Source: an uncultured Pelagibacteraceae bacterium
GTDB taxonomy: Bacteria > Pseudomonadota > Alphaproteobacteria > Pelagibacterales > Pelagibacteraceae
Direction of reading: 5' to 3'
DNA: 64,000 nucleotides
NCBI GenBank assembly: GCA_902551455.1
Contig: CACDDC010000002.1
Span: 1-64,000, forward strand
Made by a program: the position numbers and the translations under genes. The notes below the pieces were generated by a model. That model made no database searches, was not told the DNA's origin, and saw only the letters and a program-made list of their open reading frames with translations. Below are positions 27,826 through 36,458 of this stretch, in pieces (positions within the stretch are counted from its first letter, which is position 1; each line of letters begins with the position of its first letter).

Positions 27826-28191
27826 ATGACAAAAAAAATATTTCACTTTTTAAACATTATATTTGTATTTTTGTATGTTTATCCAGGCAGTATATTGGGT
27901 TTTTTAATTTATAAAGATATTTCAAAACAACCTCAAATAACAACAGATTTTATAGTTTCTTCAAACCATGTTTATGCATTTCTTTTTTTATCACTATTAG
28001 GATTAATCAGTTACATTAATAAATATAAAATAATCATTATTTATTTTCTTTTAACCTCTGTAATTCTTGAATTGTTACATATTTTTATCCCTAACAGATC
28101 ATTTCAATTTTCTGACTTATTTGGTAATATTCTTGGAGTTTTAATATCTATTGCTTTGTTAATTTTATTTAATTTTTGGAGAAAAAAATGA
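27826..28191 (+). CDS. VanZ-like small membrane protein
   Basis: A 121-residue protein with about four hydrophobic helices. The C-terminal half reads ELLHIFIPNRSFQFSDLFGN, close to the VanZ-family pattern in which a Glu, an Arg and an Asp-x3-Asn are conserved. VanZ proteins affect teicoplanin resistance in Gram-positives; their biochemical role elsewhere is not known. Its stop overlaps the next start by four bases (ATGA), so it heads a small run with the zeta-subunit-like gene and two exported proteins. The function here is open. Confidence 0.65.
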   Translation: MTKKIFHFLNIIFVFLYVYPGSILGFLIYKDISKQPQITTDFIVSSNHVYAFLFLSLLGLISYINKYKIIIIYFLLTSVILELLHIFIPNRSFQFSDLFGNILGVLISIALLILFNFWRKK

Positions 28192-28496
28192 GTTCATTCG
28201 ACGATAGACAAAAAAGTTTTGAAAAAAAGTTTGCACATGACCAAGAGCTTCAGTTTAAAGTAAGTGCAAGAAGAAATAAATACTTAGGTCAGTGGGCCTC
28301 AAAGGTTCTTGGTTATAATGAAGAAAAAGAAAAAGAATATATTCAATCTGTAATTAAAGCAGATTTTGCAGAAGCTGGAGATGAAGATGTTTTTAGAAAA
28401 GTGAAAGAAGATTTAAAAAATCATAATATTTCAGACGAAGATATTAGGAAAAAAATGGATGAATTAAATGAAAAAGCTAAGTCGGAATTTATTTAG
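28188..28496 (+). CDS. F1-ATPase inhibitor zeta / DUF1476 protein
   Basis: Small, charged, helical protein of 102 residues. SSFDDRQKSFEKKFAHDQELQFKV and the RRNKYLGQWA segment are the DUF1476 signature. In Paracoccus this family is the zeta subunit that inhibits F1-ATPase hydrolysis. The family is confined largely to alphaproteobacteria. I choose ATG 28188, preceded by GGAG at good spacing, and reject the TTG 12 bases upstream. The ATGA overlap with the VanZ-like gene suggests coupling. Confidence 0.85.
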   Translation: MSSFDDRQKSFEKKFAHDQELQFKVSARRNKYLGQWASKVLGYNEEKEKEYIQSVIKADFAEAGDEDVFRKVKEDLKNHNISDEDIRKKMDELNEKAKSEFI

Positions 28497-28986
28497 TTTT
28501 TTTATTTTTTTTTTTTTATTTTTTACCAATTTAGCAAATAGTGGAGAAAAATTTATTACTAGTTTTGCCAAAGATATTTGGATTACCGATGGCGATACAA
28601 TTAAAATTGGTAAAGAGAAAATTAGACTTTTTGGTATTGATGCACCTGAAATAAAACAATTATGTAAAAATAAAAATAATAATCATTATGCTTGTGGAGA
28701 AAAATCAAAAAATTTTCTTAGTACTTTAATAAATTCTACAGATAAAAAGATTTATTGTTACTATTCAGAACGTGATAGATATAATAGAATTATAGGAGAA
28801 TGCTTTATAAAAGCAAATAGTTTAATAAATATTAATCAGAAGATGGTTTCCCAAGGCCATGCCATTGCATATTTAAAATACTCTAAAAAATATTTAAAAG
28901 ATGAATCTTCTGCTAAAACAAATAAACTTGGTATATGGGAAGGCACATTTGACTTACCAGAAGCATGGAGAAAAAAAAATAAATAA
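28468..28986 (+). CDS. Secreted thermonuclease-like protein (SNase family)
   Basis: A nuclease of 172 residues with an N-terminal signal peptide: a hydrophobic phenylalanine-rich core at about 8-20, with likely cleavage near residue 25. The staphylococcal nuclease fold follows, with DGDTIKI, RLFGIDAPE and the catalytic Glu/Arg region YSERDRYNRIIGECF. Cysteines in QLCKNKN, YACGEK, KIYCYY and GECF may form disulfides, in keeping with export. It overlaps the zeta-like gene by 29 bases in another frame. A role in degrading environmental or periplasmic nucleic acid is plausible, and would fit with purine use elsewhere in the window. Confidence 0.88.
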   Translation: MKKLSRNLFSFFIFFFLFFTNLANSGEKFITSFAKDIWITDGDTIKIGKEKIRLFGIDAPEIKQLCKNKNNNHYACGEKSKNFLSTLINSTDKKIYCYYSERDRYNRIIGECFIKANSLININQKMVSQGHAIAYLKYSKKYLKDESSAKTNKLGIWEGTFDLPEAWRKKNK

Positions 28987-29001
28987 ACTATAAGTTTATT
29001 A

Positions 29002-29601
29002 GTGATTCTAAATAAAAAATTATTATTTATATTTTTATTTTTTTTAATTTCTGCTTGCTCCTCTATTCCAAAAAATACAGCAGATGGTTGCTCAATATTT
29101 TCAGAAAGATATCTCTGGTATAAACATTCAAAAAGAACTGAAAAAAAATGGGGAACACCAATTTATATTCAATTAGCAATTATAAAAATGGAATCAGATT
29201 TTGATTGGTTGGCAAGACCAGAAAGACAAAAAATATTTAAAGTAATCCCATTTAAAAGACCCTCCACCTCTCTTGGTTATTCTCAAGCTGTAAAAGGAAC
29301 TTGGAAACAATATAAAAATGAAACAGGCAATAAACTTGCAACAAGAACTAGATTTAAAGATAGTGTTGATTTTATAGGTTGGTATACAAATAAAACAGAA
29401 AAAATATTAAAAATTTCTAAGAAGGATGCATTTAGACAATATATTGCTTACCATGAAGGCTGGGGAAATTATAAAAATTATAAGAGTAAACAAAAAATAA
29501 TATTGCTTGCTAAAAAGGTACAAAAGCAATCAGAAAAGTACAAAAAACAATTAAATGGATGTAAAAAATCACTAAATAAAAAAAAATATATTATTTTTTA
29601 A
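29002..29601 (+). CDS. SLT-domain lipoprotein (lytic transglycosylase-like)
   Basis: Lipoprotein of 199 residues: GTG start at 29002, hydrophobic segment, then the lipobox LISAC near residue 19. The mature part resembles a lysozyme-like transglycosylase. AIIKMESDFDW has a Glu at the expected catalytic position, and TSLGYSQAVKGTWKQY matches the second SLT motif. YIAYHEGWGNY near the C-terminus is typical of a small proteobacterial subfamily. It likely cleaves peptidoglycan from the outer membrane, supplying substrates that AmpG can import. It converges with the RND gene with a four-base overlap. Confidence 0.75.
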   Translation: MILNKKLLFIFLFFLISACSSIPKNTADGCSIFSERYLWYKHSKRTEKKWGTPIYIQLAIIKMESDFDWLARPERQKIFKVIPFKRPSTSLGYSQAVKGTWKQYKNETGNKLATRTRFKDSVDFIGWYTNKTEKILKISKKDAFRQYIAYHEGWGNYKNYKSKQKIILLAKKVQKQSEKYKKQLNGCKKSLNKKKYIIF

Positions 29602-32600
29602 TGAAGTTCTTTTTTTAGCTCAATATCTACAGCATCTATTCTCTTAGTATTTTTTGCTAAAGCTAAATACATAGTAGGAGTCACATATAGAGTAAAGAAT
29701 GTAGAAATTATCATTCCCCCGAAAATTGTTGACCCAACTGCTAATCTTGAACCCTCGCCAGCCCCTGGACCAATATTGCCTATAATCAAAGGCATCATCG
29801 CAATCATTGTACTCAAAGAGGTCATTATAATCGGTCTAAATCTTAATTCACATGCCTCTTTTACCGATGATTCTATATTTTTACTTTTTAATCTCAGTTG
29901 ATTTGCATAGTCTACTATAAGAATACTATTTTTTGTCGATATACCAATTAATATTACTAAAGCGATTTGTGAAAAAATATTTATAGAACTGTTTAAAAAT
30001 AAAATAAATACTAATCCACCAAAAACTGCAAGTGGTACAGTTAAAACAATTATAAATGGATGTACAAATGAGTTAAAAGTTGCAGCCATAACTAGATATG
30101 CTGTTAGTAAAGCTAGAGCAAAAATTATAAATAATTCATTACTTGTTTCTTTAAGTTCCTCTGACTTACCTTTCCATGTTATTTGATTTTCTGGAGCAAC
30201 TTCGCTCATTACTTTTTCTAAATATTTTATAGCTTCAGATAACGTGTAATTTTCATTTATATTTGCAGATATAGTTACTGCTCGCTGCCTGTTATATCTA
30301 GATAGAACTTTTGCTGATCCTTCCTCTTTAAAATCAACTAGATTAGCTACTGAAATTAATTTTTTATTATTTTCAGATCTGACAAAGATTTTTGCAAGTC
30401 CTTCTTTATTTCTTCTGTCAGATAAATATTGTTGTAAGATAATTGGATATTCTTTTCCAAGTCTGTTAAAAGTAGTTACTCTTTTACCCCCATATAAGGT
30501 TTCTAAGGTTTGCCCTATAGTCTGTGTAGATATTCCAAGGTCTTTGGCTTTATTATTATTAATTATAAGTTTAACCTCTGGCTTATCTAAAGAATAATCT
30601 GACTCAATTCTAGATAAATTAGGATTCTTTCTTAAGCTTCTAATAACTTGAGACTGTGCACTTTGTAATTCTTGATAAGTACTCCCTAAAATCACCATTT
30701 GAATAGGTTTATTGTAATTAGAAACTCTAATTGATTGTGGAGAAATTGGAAAAGCTACAGCTTGTGGAACTGTTACTATTTTTCCAATTGCCTGCCTCAT
30801 AATAGTTTGAGAGTCCTGTTTTCTATTTTTCCAATGATCTAAAAGAGCAATAATAATAAAGCTATTAAATGAATTACTTGCCCTTCCAAAACCAGGCACT
30901 CTCATAATAAATCTATTGTAAGGGCTATCTTCAGCTTGAAGAAGAGGAATTAATCTTCCCTCAACTTCTTGGGCTCTTTTTTGAGTGTATTCAAAAGAGC
31001 TTCCCTCATCAGTAAATCCAATTATTAAGTATGCACCTCTATCTTCTATTGGCAAAAGTTCTTTTTTTGAAAAATTAAATAAAAGAATAGAAGCTGCTAT
31101 TATAAAAATTATAAAAACTGATATAGTTTTTTTTTTATATATCCAAAATTCTAGAGTCTCCCGATAAAATTTGGAGAAAGTATTAAAAAATTTTTCAAAT
31201 TTACTGATAACAATATTTTTAGAAGTTCTTCTTTTTAAAAATTTACTTCCAAGCATTGGAGAGAGTGTTAAAGCAACAAATGATGACACAACTATTGAAA
31301 AAGTTAATGCAATTGCAGTTTCTCTAAATAATGTACCTGAAATACCTTCTATAAATATTAATGGTAAAAAAACTGCAACTAAAATAAGTGTTGTTGCTAT
31401 TATTGCAAAGGTAATCTGTTTAGAACCTTTATAGGCAGCAACAAGCGGTGTTTCTCCGTTTTCAACTCTTCTATAAATAGCATCTGTCATAATAACCGAG
31501 TCATCAGTAATAATACCAATGGCGAGTATAAAACTTAAAAGAACAAAAATATTTATTGAAAGACCAAATAAGTATAAACCTAAAAAAGAAGCAATTAAAC
31601 TCACAGGTAAAGCTACAGCTGGCACAATAACTGCTTTAAGATTTCCTAGAAATAAATATATAATTATTACAACAAGAACAAAAGCAATAACCAATGTTTT
31701 ATATACTTCCTCAATTGCAGCACCTATATATGTAGCTCTATTAAAAGCTATTTCTAAATTTAAACCTTCAGGTAGAGTTTTTTTAACTTTAGTTATTTTT
31801 TTCTTTATTTCTTTTGACAATTCTACTGTAGATGCACCACTTCTAGCATAAATACCAATCCCAACAGTTTTTAAATTTAGCTCATCTTTTCTTTGAGCTT
31901 TAAATAGTGTTTTTTCTGAAACTGGGCCAAATTCAACAATTGCTATATCTGATAATTTAACAATATTATTCTTTTCTTTTTTAACAGGTAATTCTTTTAG
32001 TTTTTTTATGCTATCATAAGATTTATCTAGATTTAAAGTTAGATCTATGTTGTTAGCCTCAAGTGTACCGGCAGGTAAACTAATATTTTCACTTCTTATT
32101 GCATTTTCAACTTCTTGAATTGTTAAGTTATTTGCTGCAAGTTTTATGGGATCTATCCAAACTCTTACACTTAATTCTCTTAAGCCACCCACTAATATTC
32201 GTCCAACATTTTTTACACTTGAAAAACTATCAACCAAATATCTTTCAGCATAATCTCCAAGCTCTAAATCAGTCCATGTTGCTGATGACAACGCCAACCA
32301 CATTGTAGTAGTAAATCCTGCTGCTTGTTTTAATATTTGAGGAGGATCAGACTCTGAAGGAAGATTATCAACAACTCTTGCAACTCTTTCTCTAATGTCA
32401 TTTGCAGCATCATCCAAATCTATATCTGTATCAAAGATAATATTTATTGTGCTTCTTCCATTTTCAGATACTGAGTCTATATTTTTAATTCCTTCTGCCC
32501 CTCCAATTACATCTTCTATCACTTGAGTTACTTCTTGATCAATGATTGGAGCAGATGCAGATTTATAATCTACTTGTATTTGAACTACAGGTGGCTGTAA

Positions 32601-32720
32601 TCCTGTTGGTAACTCTCTTACTGGTAGTTTCCAAAATACAAATATTCCAAATACTATAAGTATAAGAGACATTACCCAAGAGACTACCGGTCTTCTGATG
32701 CTTACTTCAGTTATATACAT
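29598..32720 (-). CDS. RND multidrug-type efflux transporter
   Basis: Inner-membrane proton-driven pump of the HAE1 family, 1040 residues, with 12 helices and two large periplasmic loops. It begins MYITEVSIRRPVVSWVMSLILIVFGI. The proton-relay residues are present: a double Asp in TM4 (ITDDSVIMTDA) and a Lys in TM10 (GISTKNSILIVDYANQ). The repeat halves carry matching LSxM-like ends. It follows its adaptor gene with no gap. No outer-membrane factor is nearby. Substrates are unknown; solutes, lipids or toxic metabolites are all possible. Confidence 0.93.
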   Translation of the reverse strand: MYITEVSIRRPVVSWVMSLILIVFGIFVFWKLPVRELPTGLQPPVVQIQVDYKSASAPIIDQEVTQVIEDVIGGAEGIKNIDSVSENGRSTINIIFDTDIDLDDAANDIRERVARVVDNLPSESDPPQILKQAAGFTTTMWLALSSATWTDLELGDYAERYLVDSFSSVKNVGRILVGGLRELSVRVWIDPIKLAANNLTIQEVENAIRSENISLPAGTLEANNIDLTLNLDKSYDSIKKLKELPVKKEKNNIVKLSDIAIVEFGPVSEKTLFKAQRKDELNLKTVGIGIYARSGASTVELSKEIKKKITKVKKTLPEGLNLEIAFNRATYIGAAIEEVYKTLVIAFVLVVIIIYLFLGNLKAVIVPAVALPVSLIASFLGLYLFGLSINIFVLLSFILAIGIITDDSVIMTDAIYRRVENGETPLVAAYKGSKQITFAIIATTLILVAVFLPLIFIEGISGTLFRETAIALTFSIVVSSFVALTLSPMLGSKFLKRRTSKNIVISKFEKFFNTFSKFYRETLEFWIYKKKTISVFIIFIIAASILLFNFSKKELLPIEDRGAYLIIGFTDEGSSFEYTQKRAQEVEGRLIPLLQAEDSPYNRFIMRVPGFGRASNSFNSFIIIALLDHWKNRKQDSQTIMRQAIGKIVTVPQAVAFPISPQSIRVSNYNKPIQMVILGSTYQELQSAQSQVIRSLRKNPNLSRIESDYSLDKPEVKLIINNNKAKDLGISTQTIGQTLETLYGGKRVTTFNRLGKEYPIILQQYLSDRRNKEGLAKIFVRSENNKKLISVANLVDFKEEGSAKVLSRYNRQRAVTISANINENYTLSEAIKYLEKVMSEVAPENQITWKGKSEELKETSNELFIIFALALLTAYLVMAATFNSFVHPFIIVLTVPLAVFGGLVFILFLNSSINIFSQIALVILIGISTKNSILIVDYANQLRLKSKNIESSVKEACELRFRPIIMTSLSTMIAMMPLIIGNIGPGAGEGSRLAVGSTIFGGMIISTFFTLYVTPTMYLALAKNTKRIDAVDIELKKELH

Positions 32721-33590
32721 TTAATTTGTAATTGGTTTAATTTTTCCTCTTGGCCTTACTTTTTTTAACCCCTCAGCTACTATTACATCTTTTTCATTTA
32801 AACCTGACAATACTTCTACTAATCCTTCATCTCTAATTCCAATTTTTATTTCTTTTTTGTTTGCTATGTTATCTTTAGATATTTTATAAACATAAGCTTT
32901 ATTTCCCTCCAATATCAAGCTGGTGTCGGGCACACTTAAAGAATTTCTTAAATTAAAATTTACTGTTACTTCTAATAGAGAGCCTGGTATTAATTCAAAA
33001 TTTTCATTACTAATTTTAATTCTTGTTAATAGGCTTCTAGTCTCAGCATTAATTCTACTTGAAACACCATCAACTTCTCCATTATAAATTTTATTTTTAT
33101 AACCTGAGAATTTAACTTCAACAGGCAAACCTTTTTTCATTACTGAAGCAAATACTTCTGGAATCTTTAAATCAGCATAAATTAATGAAATATCATCCAA
33201 TGTTATAATTACTGAATTATCTGAACCCAAAACATCTTCTGTTAGCCCTCTTACTCCTAATACTCCACTAAAAGGAGCAACTATGTTTTCGTCATTTAAT
33301 TTAACAATTAAATCTCCTTTATTTACATATTTTTTTAGATCTAATTCAGATGAGAGCTGATTCTTTTTTATTCTAAAAGTTTCTGTTTTTTTTGAAACTG
33401 CAGTTCCAAAACTTTCAATTTTTTCAGAAAATTGATTTTTTATTACCTCGGTCACAATAATTCCTGGAGGAGGTCTCTTTCCAAATTTTTTTGCAAAATG
33501 ATTACCAATCATTGTTCTACCAACAACAACTGATATAATTATAAAAAAGAAAATTATTATTATTGATGTAATTTTAGTAGATCTTTTCAT
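32721..33590 (-). CDS. RND adaptor (membrane fusion protein) lacking the coiled-coil hairpin
   Basis: Periplasmic adaptor of the pump encoded directly downstream. The N-terminal membrane anchor is at about 7-27. The two halves of the lipoyl domain (KKYVNKGDLIVKLND and IVAPFSGVLGVRGL) are joined directly, where MexA-type proteins have a helical hairpin of about 90 residues. The beta-barrel (IYADLKIPEVFASVMKKG) and membrane-proximal parts follow. Length is 289 residues against about 380 for MexA. I take ATG 33590 (MKRSTKITS), two bases after the sseA stop, over an upstream start at 33617 lying inside sseA. Confidence 0.88.
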   Translation of the reverse strand: MKRSTKITSIIIIFFFIIISVVVGRTMIGNHFAKKFGKRPPPGIIVTEVIKNQFSEKIESFGTAVSKKTETFRIKKNQLSSELDLKKYVNKGDLIVKLNDENIVAPFSGVLGVRGLTEDVLGSDNSVIITLDDISLIYADLKIPEVFASVMKKGLPVEVKFSGYKNKIYNGEVDGVSSRINAETRSLLTRIKISNENFELIPGSLLEVTVNFNLRNSLSVPDTSLILEGNKAYVYKISKDNIANKKEIKIGIRDEGLVEVLSGLNEKDVIVAEGLKKVRPRGKIKPITN

Positions 33591-33592
33591 AA

Positions 33593-34408
33593 TTAAATTT
33601 TTCCGTATTCTGCCCAAGAACCGTCGTAAATAATAGGCATATATTTATTATTTATTAGAGAATATGCAAGTGCTAAAACAGAAGCAGTTATACCAGAACC
33701 ACAAGAAAAAATAACATTCGTTGTCATTTCTTCACCCAAGATATCTTTAAATATATTAAATATTTCATCTTTTTTTTTAAATGAATTGTTTTCATTTATT
33801 AATTTTTTGTAAGGAAGACATAAAGATTTTGGAATTGAGCCACTTCTAATCCCATCTCTTGGTTCTTTAATTTTTCCCTCAAATCTTTCTTTACTCCTTG
33901 CGTCTAAAACTCTAAATTTATTTTTAATAATATTTGCATCAATTTTTTTTTTATCTTTTACTAAATCTTTGATTTCTGTCGCAAAGTATTTAGAAACTTC
34001 TATTTTAGTAGGTAAGTTTGTTAATTTTCGATTTTCAATTTTCCATTTTTTTAAACCACCATCTAATACATTTACTAGTTGAGGGTTATGACCAAAGTAA
34101 ATAAAATTATACCATAATCTACACGAACTTATTACATCAGAGTTATCGTAAATTACAATTTTATCTTTATTTGAAATTCCCATTGAAGAAATAATTTTTT
34201 CCCATGTATCTTTTTTTACCAGCATATGAGGTAAATTTGTATTTTGATCAGAATTTTTATCTATATCAAAAAAAATTGCATTTTTAATATGTTCTTTAAT
34301 ATATTCTTTATAGCCATCTCTGTTTGTAATTGGCATGTGCCAAGAACTATCAAATATTTTTACTTTTGATATATTTTTTTCCAACCAATCTGTTGTTACA
34401 AGTGACAT
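33593..34408 (-). CDS. sseA: 3-mercaptopyruvate/thiosulfate sulfurtransferase
   Basis: Two-domain rhodanese of 271 residues. The N-terminal domain (VTTDWLEKNISKVKIFDSSWHMP) is inactive. The C-terminal domain carries the active-site loop FSCGSGITASV, where CG[ST]G is typical of mercaptopyruvate sulfurtransferase rather than thiosulfate-specific enzymes. It moves sulfur from 3-mercaptopyruvate to a thiol or cyanide acceptor. It sits between msrA (one-base gap) and the RND adaptor (two-base gap), so these four genes look like one operon. The reason for coupling to efflux is not evident. Confidence 0.9.
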   Translation of the reverse strand: MSLVTTDWLEKNISKVKIFDSSWHMPITNRDGYKEYIKEHIKNAIFFDIDKNSDQNTNLPHMLVKKDTWEKIISSMGISNKDKIVIYDNSDVISSCRLWYNFIYFGHNPQLVNVLDGGLKKWKIENRKLTNLPTKIEVSKYFATEIKDLVKDKKKIDANIIKNKFRVLDARSKERFEGKIKEPRDGIRSGSIPKSLCLPYKKLINENNSFKKKDEIFNIFKDILGEEMTTNVIFSCGSGITASVLALAYSLINNKYMPIIYDGSWAEYGKI

Positions 34409-34409
34409 T

Positions 34410-34853
34410 TTATCTTTTTTCTAAATATTTTTGATGGTATTCTTCTGCTGTACAATAATTTTTAATATAAGATATTTTTGTTACCACTTTACCAAATAAT
34501 TCTTTATTAATGCGTTCTCTAACTTTTTCTGCAATTGTTTTTTGATTTTTATTTAAATAAAAAATTTCACTTCTATATTGTGTACCAAAATCTGGACCTT
34601 GAGAATTTAATGTAGTTGGATCATGAATTTCAAAAAAATAATTTAATATACTCTCGTAAGATATTATTTTTGGATCAAAATCTAATTTTACAACCTCTGC
34701 ATGGTTTGTTTTGCCACCACAAACCTCTTGATATGTTGTATTTTTATTAATTCCTCCACAGTATCCAACTTCAGTTTTTATCACACCCTCAAGTCTACTA
34801 AATTTAATTTCAGGTCCCCAAAAACATCCACATGCTAAAATTGCTATTTCCAT
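34410..34853 (-). CDS. msrA: Peptide methionine-S-sulfoxide reductase MsrA
   Basis: Repairs oxidised methionine in proteins. The active-site motif GCFWG lies at residues 9-13 of the chosen form. VGYCGG, YQEVCGGKTNHAEVV and DPTTLNSQGPDFGTQYRS follow, and a C-terminal resolving Cys sits in NYCTAEEYHQKYL. The 147 residues are slightly short, as for minimal MsrA enzymes. I take the ATG at 34853 (MEIAILACG) over the TTG 15 bases upstream. First gene of msrA-sseA-adaptor-RND, with a 34-base gap to the divergent DMT permease. Confidence 0.94.
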   Translation of the reverse strand: MEIAILACGCFWGPEIKFSRLEGVIKTEVGYCGGINKNTTYQEVCGGKTNHAEVVKLDFDPKIISYESILNYFFEIHDPTTLNSQGPDFGTQYRSEIFYLNKNQKTIAEKVRERINKELFGKVVTKISYIKNYCTAEEYHQKYLEKR

Positions 34854-34887
34854 TGATAAATATTCCAATTAATCTAAAGTTATTATT

Positions 34888-35769
34888 ATGCTTTCCAAAA
34901 ATCAATTAGGCTTTTTGTACATGTTTATTTCTGTTTGTGCGTTTTCTCTAATGGATTTAATAGTTAAATGGTCAGAAAATTATCCTTTAGGTGAAGTATT
35001 ATTTTTTAGGGGTTTTTTTGGAATAATCCCTCTTTTATTTTTGATACCTCGTAACAGATTTAAGAATTTTTATTATACTAGAAGATTAGGATTACATTTT
35101 CTAAGATGTATTTCGGGATTAATTGCATTAATTTCTATATTTATAGCCTTGAGAAGTCTTCCCTTGGCTACAGTAGTGAGCATTTCCTTTGCTGCACCAA
35201 TATTTACAACAATATTATCAATAATTTTTTTAAGAGAAAAAGTTGGAAGGTATAGGTGGTTAGCCGTAATTGTCGGATTTGTTGGCATAATAATTATCAC
35301 AGAGCCAGGATTAAGCTCACTTAATATCTATTATATTTATCCAATTATATTTTGTTTGGGTTTATCTTATGTAGCTATAACAATAAGACAATTATCTAAA
35401 ACAGAGCCTGTTTGGCTTATATCATTAAATTTTTCATTAGTAATAACTTTGGCTGGCATAACTACAATTCCATTTGGATGGATTATTCCAAGCATTAAAG
35501 ATTTATTTTTATTAACGTCTGTAGGAATTTTAGGAGGATTTGCAAACTTATGGCTAAGCCAATCTTATAGATTGTCCGAGGTATCATTAGTAACTCCTCT
35601 TAAATATTTAACATTAATTTTTGGTATAATTTTTGGTTACACTATATGGGGTGAAATTCCGACATTGAAAACTATGTTAGGATCTACATTAGTAATTGTT
35701 TCATCAATTATTATTTTCAGAAGAGAAATTTTACTTAAAAAGCAACCGTCAATTACTAGACATGAGTAA
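34888..35769 (+). CDS. EamA/DMT family permease
   Basis: Ten-helix drug/metabolite transporter of 293 residues with two EamA halves. The first half shows FRGFFGIIPLLF and LPLATVVSISFAAPIFTTILS, and GRYRWLAVIVGFVGIIII. The second half shows ILGGFANLWLSQSYR and VTPLKYLTLIFGIIFGYTIWGE. These patterns are typical of the RhaT/YddG-like exporters found in many copies in SAR11. The substrate cannot be told from sequence. It overlaps the DNA glycosylase gene by eight bases, an arrangement that probably reflects compaction rather than function. Confidence 0.85.
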   Translation: MLSKNQLGFLYMFISVCAFSLMDLIVKWSENYPLGEVLFFRGFFGIIPLLFLIPRNRFKNFYYTRRLGLHFLRCISGLIALISIFIALRSLPLATVVSISFAAPIFTTILSIIFLREKVGRYRWLAVIVGFVGIIIITEPGLSSLNIYYIYPIIFCLGLSYVAITIRQLSKTEPVWLISLNFSLVITLAGITTIPFGWIIPSIKDLFLLTSVGILGGFANLWLSQSYRLSEVSLVTPLKYLTLIFGIIFGYTIWGEIPTLKTMLGSTLVIVSSIIIFRREILLKKQPSITRHE

Positions 35770-36388
35770 GCCGCCAAAGTACTGGAATAAAGCAAAAAAA
35801 TTGCTTTCAAAAAAAGATAAAGTATTTAAACAAATAATAAAAAAACATAACAAAGGCTATTTAACAACTAGAAAAGACCCGTTCTTCTCACTTTGTAGGA
35901 CAATTGTAGGGCAGCAAATATCAACTAAAGCAGCAGACTCAATATGGCTTAAATTTGAAAAAAAATGTAAAAAAAAAATTAAACCTAGAGTAGTTATAAA
36001 TTTAGCATTTAGAGATTTAAAAAAAACAGGATTATCTCGTCAAAAAATATCTTATATAAAAAATATTGCAAAAAGTTTTAATAGCAATTCTTTTAACGTA
36101 TCAAAATTAAAAAATATGGATGATGAAACTGCAATAAATTATATTACCCAAATCAAAGGTCTAGGTATTTGGAGTGCAGAAATGTTTTTAATGTTCAATC
36201 TAAATAAACCTGATATTTTTCCTATAAAAGATATTGGTCTTCTTAGAGCTATTTCAAAAAATTATAAAATTTCTTACCCTCCAAGTGAAAAGTTTTTAAA
36301 TAAGCTTTCCAATCTACATTCAGGTTTTAGAACTGTTTTTACGTGGTACATGTGGAGAAGTATCGATCCTGTAGATGTTGAATATTAA
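35762..36388 (+). CDS. DNA-3-methyladenine glycosylase II (AlkA-like)
   Basis: Base-excision repair glycosylase of the HhH-GPD superfamily, 208 residues. FSLCRTIVGQQISTKAADSIW is the N-terminal core, QIKGLGIWSAEMFLMF is the helix-hairpin-helix, and the catalytic Asp lies in FPIKDIGLLRAI. It lacks the extra N-terminal domain of E. coli AlkA, so it resembles the short bacterial form. The ATG at 35762 (MSKPPKYW) overlaps the end of the DMT permease; an earlier in-frame start would add 22 residues lying in the permease gene. No Ada-type regulator is nearby. Confidence 0.87.
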   Translation: MSKPPKYWNKAKKLLSKKDKVFKQIIKKHNKGYLTTRKDPFFSLCRTIVGQQISTKAADSIWLKFEKKCKKKIKPRVVINLAFRDLKKTGLSRQKISYIKNIAKSFNSNSFNVSKLKNMDDETAINYITQIKGLGIWSAEMFLMFNLNKPDIFPIKDIGLLRAISKNYKISYPPSEKFLNKLSNLHSGFRTVFTWYMWRSIDPVDVEY

Positions 36389-36458
36389 ACTCCTTCAACA
36401 ATTTGACAATGTCTATTAAATTTTCCTTTGACTAGTGTTTTGCAGATTAATACTAATT

